A DNA stretch of 5,533 nucleotides from Nitrospinota bacterium (lineage in GTDB: Bacteria > UBA8248), in NCBI GenBank assembly GCA_003506735.1, contig DNYS01000268.1, positions 1-5,533 of the forward strand. The letters are read 5' to 3'. Positions 1-4,700 of the stretch are shown here, one piece after another (position 1 is the stretch's first letter; each line of letters begins with the position of its first letter). The position numbers and the translations under genes are program-made. The notes under the pieces were generated by a model. That model saw only the letters and a list, made by a program, of their open reading frames with translations. It ran no database searches and had not been told where the DNA came from.

Positions 1-2
1 CC

Positions 3-206
3 CCCTTGTTTCTGGGGGGTCGGCGACAGGGGGGGGGGGGGGGGGCGGTGTTACCCCCCCCCTCCGCCCGGGACGAGCGCGCCGCCCGCGCCGTGGCCAT
101 CTATCGGGAGGCTTATCCCCGGGCCAAAATCATTCGCATGCCCTCGGACGTTTTCATCCGGAATCGCGGGGCCGTCCATTGCGTCCTCTATGCGATGCCG
201 GAATAA
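3..206 (+). CDS. C-terminal fragment of an agmatine deiminase / peptidyl-arginine deiminase family protein (5' end outside window)
   Basis: Only the last ~65 codons are visible, ending at TAA 204-206. The readable part runs from about position 46: AVLPPPSARDERAARAVAIY, then a segment ending GAVHCVLYAMPE. It matches the C-terminal pattern of the porphyromonas-type peptidyl-arginine deiminase / agmatine deiminase family: a 'gAVLxP' strand, a D-E-x-A helix, 'YPxAKII', then G-A-x-H-C. In that family the Cys of the HC pair is the catalytic nucleophile attacking the guanidinium carbon; here it is the TGC codon at 180-182. After the Cys, this protein has VLYAMP, not the ITQQxP usual in agmatine deiminases, so the substrate is uncertain. 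The bases before ~46 translate to a low-complexity Gly-rich string unlike the family, and a TTG at 6-8 is not a credible start. The upstream part is outside the window or corrupted. The link to the B12 genes downstream is unknown. Confidence 0.55.
   Translation, partial: PLFLGGRRQGGGGGAVLPPPSARDERAARAVAIYREAYPRAKIIRMPSDVFIRNRGAVHCVLYAMPE
29..62. repeat. Homopolymer cluster: 17-G run (29-45) and 9-C run (54-62)
   Basis: Seventeen consecutive G (29-45) are followed by a short spacer and nine consecutive C (54-62). A shorter 6-G run lies at 14-19. The runs fall inside the coding frame of the upstream partial gene and give poly-Gly and poly-Pro where the family has an ordinary beta strand. The two tracts are complementary and could pair. 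Their position at the window edge suggests sequencing or assembly error. A true phase-variable tract is less likely but possible. Confidence 0.8.
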
Positions 207-243
207 AGTAGCGGAGGTGCGGGAGAATTCAGGCGCCGCTCAT

Positions 244-284
244 CCCGGTTCCGTTCCAAGGAAGTTTCGGGCCAAAGAACCGGG
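244..284. repeat. Perfect 8-bp inverted repeat (possible hairpin) after the upstream gene
   Basis: CCCGGTTC at 244-251 is the exact reverse complement of GAACCGGG at 277-284, with a 25-base loop. Inside the loop, TTCC (254-257) and GGAA (260-263) can form a second small stem. It lies 38 bases after the stop codon of the partial deiminase-like gene and 96 bases before the dehydrogenase start. No T tract follows, so a classic intrinsic terminator is not supported. It could be a terminator-like mRNA 3' structure, a 5' leader structure or an operator. Confidence 0.4.
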
Positions 285-326
285 GCCGCGCCCTCCGATC
301 ATGGCTGGCCCCGTCCGGCCCCCGTG

Positions 327-351
327 GGTATCATTATGGCCGAGCGATACC
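327..351. promoter_or_regulatory. Operator-like palindrome GGTATC-N13-GATACC upstream of the dehydrogenase gene
   Basis: GGTATC (327-332) and GATACC (346-351) are exact inverted half-sites separated by 13 bases. The site lies 28 bases upstream of the GTG start at 380, in an A/T-containing patch within an otherwise very GC-rich spacer. A CATTAT (332-337) resembling a -10 box overlaps the left half-site, but no matching -35 box is visible. Size and location fit a repressor operator, but no specific regulator can be named. Confidence 0.25.
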
Positions 352-367
352 GTACCCAAACCCCGGG

Positions 368-373
368 GGAGGG
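368..373 (+). promoter_or_regulatory. Ribosome binding site GGAGGG fixing the GTG start of the dehydrogenase
   Basis: GGAGGG lies 6 bases upstream of GTG 380-382. This supports GTG over the in-frame ATG at 419, which would remove the conserved first beta strand (MKALVKSARG). Confidence 0.65.
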
Positions 374-379
374 CAGGGC

Positions 380-1417
380 GTGAAGGCACTGGTCAAATCC
401 GCCAGGGGCGCGGGCCATATGTCCATCCGGGAAGTGGATGAGCCCGCCCCGGGGCCGGGCCAGGTCCGGGTGCGGGTGAAGTGGACGGGCATTTGCGGCA
501 CGGACGTGCACATCGCATCGGGCGCGTTTTTCCATTATTTTCCGCCGCTCATTCTCGGGCACGAGTTTTCCGGGGAGATCGATGCGCTGGGCGAGGGCGT
601 AGAGGGCATCTCGGTGGGCGACCGGGTGACGGCCGAGCCCACGAAAAGCAGTTGCGGGAGCTGTCCCCATTGCGCCGGGGGAAACTACAACCGCTGCGAT
701 GAGCGGGATATCGCCGGGGTCGTGTCCGACGGCGCTTTCACGAATTATGTCGTCACCCGCGCCGAATCGATTCACCGGCTGCCGGATTCGGTGAGCCTGA
801 AGGCGGGGGCCCTGATGGAGCCGCTCGCCGTCTGCGTCCACGGGCTCACCGAGCAGTGCCGCCTCACGGAGGGGGATACCGTCCTGGTCGTGGGCCCGGG
901 CTCCATCGGCCTGGGCTGCGCCCAGGTGGCCATGGCCCACGGGGCGCGGGTCATCATCGCGGGGCTGCCCCGGGACGCGGACCGGCTCGCGATGGCCGGG
1001 CGGCTCGGCGTTTTCCGGGCCGTCAACGTGGAGGAGGAAGACCTCGGCGCCATCGTCCGGGAGGCGACCGGCGGCTGGGGCGCGGATCTGGCGGTCGAGG
1101 CGGTGGGCGGCGCGGCGGCGGTGCGGTCCTGCATCGAGAACGTGCGCAAGGGCGGGCAGATGCTCCAGGTAGGACTGCCGGGGCGGCCGGCCGAGGTGAA
1201 TCTGGACCTCCTGGCCTGGAAGGAAATCCGCCTCACCGGCACCTTCGGCCAGAAAAATTCGGCCTGGCGGACGGCGCTCCGCCTGCTCGAAGAGGGCAGG
1301 GTGGACACCGAGGCCATGGTGACGGACATCCTGCCGCTCGAGCGCTGGCAAGAGGGATTCGGCATGATGGAGCGGGGCGAGGGCCTGAAAATTCTCCTAG
1401 AGCCGAGCCCGCTATGA
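380..1417 (+). CDS. Zinc-dependent medium-chain alcohol dehydrogenase (L-threonine 3-dehydrogenase / sorbitol dehydrogenase type)
   Basis: This complete 345-residue protein has the normal length for medium-chain zinc dehydrogenases, which oxidise a secondary alcohol with NAD(P)+ in the cytoplasm. Catalytic zinc ligands are visible as C39 (GICGTD, 37-42), H61-E62 (GHEFSG, 60-65) and E147 (EPLAV). Four structural-zinc cysteines stand at C92, C95, C98 and C106. The Rossmann dinucleotide motif GPGSIG is at 172-177. The acidic residue that normally ends the second Rossmann strand and selects NAD+ is replaced by G195 (VIIAGLPRD), with R198 nearby, so NADP+ use is conceivable. A GGAGGG ribosome site supports the GTG start. 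The TGA stop overlaps an ATG at 1414, and the PduX-like kinase begins 31 bases later, so the two genes are probably co-transcribed. The substrate cannot be read from sequence: threonine, polyols and other amino alcohols are all possible. The cobalamin context favours, but does not prove, a threonine or aminopropanol link. Confidence 0.9.
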   Translation: MKALVKSARGAGHMSIREVDEPAPGPGQVRVRVKWTGICGTDVHIASGAFFHYFPPLILGHEFSGEIDALGEGVEGISVGDRVTAEPTKSSCGSCPHCAGGNYNRCDERDIAGVVSDGAFTNYVVTRAESIHRLPDSVSLKAGALMEPLAVCVHGLTEQCRLTEGDTVLVVGPGSIGLGCAQVAMAHGARVIIAGLPRDADRLAMAGRLGVFRAVNVEEEDLGAIVREATGGWGADLAVEAVGGAAAVRSCIENVRKGGQMLQVGLPGRPAEVNLDLLAWKEIRLTGTFGQKNSAWRTALRLLEEGRVDTEAMVTDILPLERWQEGFGMMERGEGLKILLEPSPL

Positions 1418-1436
1418 ACGTTCCATCTCAATGGAC

Positions 1437-1441
1437 AGGAG
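1437..1441 (+). promoter_or_regulatory. Ribosome binding site AGGAG selecting ATG 1449 for the kinase
   Basis: AGGAG lies 7 bases before ATG 1449-1451. The in-frame ATG at 1431 is inside the same purine stretch and has no such site, so 1449 is the better start. Confidence 0.65.
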
Positions 1442-1448
1442 CCCATCG

Positions 1449-2399
1449 ATGATCCGGGGGCGCGGAATCGCACATGCCCATCACGGGGAATTTTTGCAGG
1501 GCGTGTTCCGCTCCCCGGGCGGCGCGCGGCGCCGTGGGCTGGTCTCTCTTCCGTGCGGCATTTTCGGCTCCGAGGCCTCATTCGTGTACCGCCCCAAGGG
1601 GGTCCTCGCCGCCGGGCCCGGCGGCAAATGGAAGGCCCGGCGCGCGGCGGAGATTGCCCTGTCGCGCTTGGGGCGCGGCGGCGCCGGGGGCCGGCTCACC
1701 CTCCGGTGCCGGGTGCCGCCGCGGCTGGGGCTGGGCTCATCGACGAGCGATGCCGTGGCGGCCATCCGGGCGGTGGCGGACGCCCTGGGCGCCCGGTTTT
1801 CGGCGGAAGAAATCTCGTCCATCGCCGTCGAGGCCGAGCGAGCCTCGGACCCGGCCGCATACGGGCGGCGCTGCCTCCTCTTCGCCCAGCGCGAGGGAGA
1901 GGTCATCGAGGATTTCAGGCGCGCGGCACCCGATTTCGAAGTCATCGGCTTCAACGCGGACCCGACCGGGCGCGGGGTCGATACGCTGAAACTTACCCCG
2001 CCGGCTTACTCCACAGCCGAGATCGATCGGTGCGATGCGATTCTGGCCGCTTTTCGATGCGCCCTCGAGCGGGGAGACCTGGCCGGGGCCGCCGGGGCCG
2101 CCACCCGGAGCGCCCGGCTCAACCAGCGGCATCTCCGGCTGAACGGTTTCGACCTGATCGAGGAGACGGCGGAGCGCATCGGGGCGCTGGGGATCCAGAT
2201 CGCCCACAGCGGCAGCGTCGCGGGGTTTCTCTTTCCGCCCGGCGGGGCCGCTCATCCGGACCTCGCCAAGGGCCTGGCGGCGCTTCGGTCCGAGATCGGG
2301 ATTGCCGGGTTTTGGCGGTTCCGCACGGGCGGCGGGGGAGCGCCGGAAATTCAGATCCCTGTCACCCACCGGCATCGGCGCCGGCCCGCCCTGGTTTGA
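1449..2399 (+). CDS. pduX: GHMP-family kinase, PduX-like (probable L-threonine kinase for cobalamin side-chain synthesis)
   Basis: This 316-residue protein (length near PduX, about 300) has the GHMP kinase motifs in order. The N-terminal GIAHAHHGEFLQG (6-18) corresponds to the 'GELIQG' motif of PduX. The ATP-binding loop is PPRLGLGSSTSD (90-101). EAERASDPAAYG (128-139) corresponds to the 'EPTD' segment, with D134 a plausible catalytic Asp. The C-terminal motif AHSGSVAGF (252-260) is nearly identical to PduX 'AHSGSVVG', and a TGGG (293-296) closes the fold. PduX phosphorylates L-threonine to O-phospho-L-threonine, which CobD-type decarboxylases convert to (R)-1-aminopropan-2-ol phosphate for cobalamin. 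The classic N-terminal 'PASCGE' is changed to 'AHHGE', and the tail is basic (HRHRRR), so the exact amino-alcohol substrate remains inferred. The gene follows the dehydrogenase by 31 bases and converges on cbiA with a 16-base gap. No cobD is present in the window. Confidence 0.75.
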   Translation: MIRGRGIAHAHHGEFLQGVFRSPGGARRRGLVSLPCGIFGSEASFVYRPKGVLAAGPGGKWKARRAAEIALSRLGRGGAGGRLTLRCRVPPRLGLGSSTSDAVAAIRAVADALGARFSAEEISSIAVEAERASDPAAYGRRCLLFAQREGEVIEDFRRAAPDFEVIGFNADPTGRGVDTLKLTPPAYSTAEIDRCDAILAAFRCALERGDLAGAAGAATRSARLNQRHLRLNGFDLIEETAERIGALGIQIAHSGSVAGFLFPPGGAAHPDLAKGLAALRSEIGIAGFWRFRTGGGGAPEIQIPVTHRHRRRPALV

Positions 2400-2415
2400 G
2401 CGCCAGAATCCACAC

Positions 2416-3777
2416 CTAGTCCCGAACCTTATCGATGATGTGAATGAACGATCCCGCCACCGATCCTTTCATGTGCCCGGCCGGGCCCAGTGGGTTTCCT
2501 TCCGAATCCGCCATCTCGAAAAGCGCCTTCAGGGAATCCGAATAAGGGTCTGTGCGCCGGATCGAGGCATAGTGGAATTCGTGGGCATGGAACCGTGCGC
2601 CCGCCTCCTCGCCCAGGGCGGCTTCGCGGAGGGCGGCTTTCCGGAATCCGAGGTGGCGCTCGGGCGCCTGGATCGTAAATTCAACCGGCAACAGCTCGGC
2701 CATGGGGTGGGTCCTGCCCTCCCCGTCGGTGATTGACTCGCCCAGGATCATGTAGCCGCCGCATTCTCCGAAGATCGGGACCCCGCGCCCGGCCGCCCGG
2801 CGGAGCGCCCCGAATAGTTCCTTCTTCCCAGCAATCTCCCGGGCATGAAGCTCGGGATAACCCCCCGGAAAGTAGATGGCGTCCGCCGCCGGATGGGGGG
2901 TCTCGCCCGCGAGCGGCGAGAAAAGGGAGATTTTGGCCCCCCGCTCCCGCCATGCGGCGGCCAGGTGCGGGTAGAAAAAACGGAAGGCCCGGTCGCTGGC
3001 GACGGCGGTGTGAGCCCCGAGCGGGGCTGTTCCCCATTCGGCGGGCCCCGGGCGGGGGCCGATTCCGGGCGGCCGGAAAAGAGAGAGGAAGGCGGGCCAG
3101 TCCGTATGGCGCTCGAACCAATCCGCCGCCCGTTCAATGAAGGCTTCGAGATCGGGCGCCTCCTCCGCCTGCTTGAGGCCGAGATGGCGGCCCTCCAGGG
3201 CCAAATCCGTCTGGCGCGGCAGGACGGAAATGACCGGACACCCCACCTTCTCGACCGCCACCCGGCACATCTCCCCGTGCCTCGCGCTGGCCGCCTGGTT
3301 CAGGACGGCCCCCGCGATCCGGACCTTCTCGTTGTGGGTCATGAATCCCCGGACCACTGCCGCCGCCGATTCGGACTGGCCGGCCACGTTGACGGTCAGC
3401 AGGACGGGCAGCCCGAAGCGGCCGGCGATCTCGGCGGTCGAGCCCGGCCCCGCCGCCGATCCGTCGAAGAGGCCCATCACTCCCTCGATGAGGGTGTATT
3501 CCGAGCGCTCCTGGAGGCCGCCGAGAATATGATTCAGGGTGCCCGCCGACATGGCGTAGGTGTCCAGGTTCATGCACTCGGCGCCCGAGGCGGTCCGGTG
3601 GAAGGCCGGGTCGATATAGTCCGGCCCCGCCTTGGCCGAGGAGACGCTGAGCCCCTTGCGCCGCATCGCCCGCAGGGCCGCCAGGGTGACGGTGGTTTTT
3701 CCGGTGTTCGAGGCCGTCCCGGCAATGATGAGGCTGCCGGCGGAATTTGCGCGTGGGACGGAGGGACGATCCGGCAT
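2416..3777 (-). CDS. cbiA: Cobyrinate a,c-diamide synthase (CbiA/CobB)
   Basis: This 453-residue protein has the usual family length. It performs the ATP- and glutamine-dependent amidation of the a and c acetate side chains of cobyrinate. The N-terminal dethiobiotin-synthetase-like ATPase domain shows the P-loop GTASNTGKTT (20-29), KAGPDYIDP (49-57) and EGVMGLFDG (98-106). The C-terminal class I glutamine amidotransferase domain shows FPGGYPEL (303-310), GECGGYM (337-343) with nucleophile C339, AHEFHYA (398-404), and GSFIHI (442-447), where H446 is the probable catalytic histidine. The usual end 'SYxHLHF' is here SFIHII followed by a short KVRD tail. The start is the only in-frame candidate after the cobA stop: cobA TAA (3801-3799) is in the same frame, 7 codons upstream. 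No clear Shine-Dalgarno sequence precedes ATG 3777-3775, which suggests translational coupling to cobA. CbiA and not CobB is inferred from the neighbouring cbiD of the cobalt-early route. Confidence 0.95.
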   Translation of the reverse strand: MPDRPSVPRANSAGSLIIAGTASNTGKTTVTLAALRAMRRKGLSVSSAKAGPDYIDPAFHRTASGAECMNLDTYAMSAGTLNHILGGLQERSEYTLIEGVMGLFDGSAAGPGSTAEIAGRFGLPVLLTVNVAGQSESAAAVVRGFMTHNEKVRIAGAVLNQAASARHGEMCRVAVEKVGCPVISVLPRQTDLALEGRHLGLKQAEEAPDLEAFIERAADWFERHTDWPAFLSLFRPPGIGPRPGPAEWGTAPLGAHTAVASDRAFRFFYPHLAAAWRERGAKISLFSPLAGETPHPAADAIYFPGGYPELHAREIAGKKELFGALRRAAGRGVPIFGECGGYMILGESITDGEGRTHPMAELLPVEFTIQAPERHLGFRKAALREAALGEEAGARFHAHEFHYASIRRTDPYSDSLKALFEMADSEGNPLGPAGHMKGSVAGSFIHIIDKVRD

Positions 3778-3798
3778 GTCAGGAAGGATTCGGGCGCA

Positions 3799-4599
3799 TT
3801 AGAGCGCGCGTTTCCGGGCCTGTTCCACCCAGTTCAAATAGGGACGAAAGGAGACCACGCTTCCGATCACGACCAGGGCCGGGGGTTCGATGCCGGCCGC
3901 GCGCGCCTCCTCCACGCAGTCGGAAAGCCGGGTTTCGAGGACGACCTGCTCCGGCAGGGTCGCCCGGCTGATGATGGCCACAGGCTCCCCGGCGCTCCTT
4001 CCGGCGGCGAGCAGGTTCTCCACGATACTCGGCAGGTGGCGCATCGCCATGTAAATCACGATGACGGGAGAGCCCGCCGCGATGGCTTTCCAGTCGATGC
4101 CGCCAGGAACGCCGCCCCCCGCGCCGTGGCCGGTCAGGAAGGTGACGGCCGCGTTGTGGTCGCGGTGGGTCAGGGGAATTCCCGCGTAGGCCAGCCCCCC
4201 GACGCCCGAGGTGATCCCGGGGATAATGCGGAACGGAATCCCCGCCTCGGAGAGGCGCATGGCCTCCTCGGCCCCCCTGCCGAATACGAAGGGATCGCCC
4301 CCCTTCAGGCGGAGCACCCGTTTCCCCTCCCGCGCCGATTCGATCAGGCTGAGGGTGATGTCGGGCTGTTTGGGCGAAGGCTTTCCGCCGCGTTTTCCGG
4401 CAAATTGCAAAATGGCGTTCTCACCCACCATCTCCAGGATGGCGGGGCCCACGAGTGCGTCGTAGACAATGACGTCGGCGGCTTCGAGCGCATGGGCGCA
4501 AAGCAGGGTGATCAGGCCCGGATCGCCGGGGCCGGCGCCCGTCAGCCAGACGTGGCCGCCTAAAAATTCGGGCATGGAATAGGACAAGGGTAATTTCAT
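3799..4599 (-). CDS. cobA: Uroporphyrinogen-III C-methyltransferase (SUMT, CobA)
   Basis: This is a stand-alone 266-residue SUMT with no CysG or HemD fusion. It methylates uroporphyrinogen III at C2 and C7 with two S-adenosylmethionines to give precorrin-2, the branch point to cobalamin and siroheme. Family motifs are complete: GAGPGDPGLITL (21-32), ADVIVYDALV (41-50), GKRGGKPSPKQPDI (68-81), VLRLKGGDPFVFGRG (95-109), PGITSGVGGLAYAGIPLTHR (127-146), IYMAMRHLP (182-190) and ISRATLPEQ (210-218). ATG 4599 leaves 16 residues before the first SAM-binding strand VWLTGAG, as I recall for Pseudomonas denitrificans CobA. ATG 4575 (MPEFLGG) is a workable alternative. Neither has a clear ribosome site. 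The open frame continues up to 4686, but that extension lies in the AT-richer divergent intergenic region and is unlike the family. The gene is followed by cbiA after 21 bases, evidently as an operon, and is divergent from cbiD. Confidence 0.93.
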   Translation of the reverse strand: MKLPLSYSMPEFLGGHVWLTGAGPGDPGLITLLCAHALEAADVIVYDALVGPAILEMVGENAILQFAGKRGGKPSPKQPDITLSLIESAREGKRVLRLKGGDPFVFGRGAEEAMRLSEAGIPFRIIPGITSGVGGLAYAGIPLTHRDHNAAVTFLTGHGAGGGVPGGIDWKAIAAGSPVIVIYMAMRHLPSIVENLLAAGRSAGEPVAIISRATLPEQVVLETRLSDCVEEARAAGIEPPALVVIGSVVSFRPYLNWVEQARKRAL

Positions 4600-4700
4600 G
4601 ATTTTGGGTGATAGAATGGAAGCCCATAAAGAGAACACGATGGCCCAACGGGCAAGACTATAGCGCAATTTTCCCCCTGAATACATCGGGACGAACCGGC
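4600..4700. promoter_or_regulatory. Divergent cobA/cbiD intergenic region, probable shared promoter region
   Basis: This ~100-base gap separates the head-to-head starts of cobA (-) and cbiD (+). It is clearly richer in A/T than the flanking genes. A palindromic CTATAG at 4658-4663 gives TATAGT (4662 to 4657) on the minus strand as a possible -10 box, but no good -35 hexamer is at the right distance on either strand. A tiny hairpin GCCC-AAC-GGGC lies at 4643-4653. No cobalamin riboswitch B12 box is recognisable, and the space is too short for the usual ~200-base element. Location makes promoter function likely; the exact elements are not resolved. Confidence 0.45.

Noticed and set aside
207..379. 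Possible cobalamin riboswitch upstream of the dehydrogenase-kinase pair
   Set aside because: No B12-box-like sequence or GCCACTG-type core was seen; only two simple inverted repeats are present.
299..1351. 350-residue open frame on the minus strand opposite the dehydrogenase gene
   Set aside because: Its product is rich in Arg, His, Pro and Gly with no family motif, and the plus strand has a complete, motif-verified dehydrogenase. It is a high-GC shadow.
2085..2102. Two tandem copies of the 9-mer GGGGCCGCC
   Set aside because: It is in frame within the kinase, coding an Ala/Gly helix (AGAAGAA). It is explained by codon bias, and two copies are not notable.
2391..2406. Hairpin CTGG/CCAG as a bidirectional terminator
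   Set aside because: A four-base stem with an eight-base loop and no T tracts is too weak to call.
1553..2419. 288-residue plus-strand open frame overlapping the PduX-like gene in another frame
   Set aside because: It is a repetitive Arg/Gly/Pro product with no GHMP motifs; the overlapping frame carries all of them.
2845..4563. 572-residue plus-strand open frame across cbiA and cobA
   Set aside because: It is antisense to two genes with full catalytic motifs; the composition is low-complexity Arg/Gly and no domain is recognisable.
4600..4686. N-terminal extension of CobA from ATG 4686
   Set aside because: The extra 29 residues have no family counterpart and lie in AT-rich divergent promoter sequence; ATG 4599 or 4575 fits family length.
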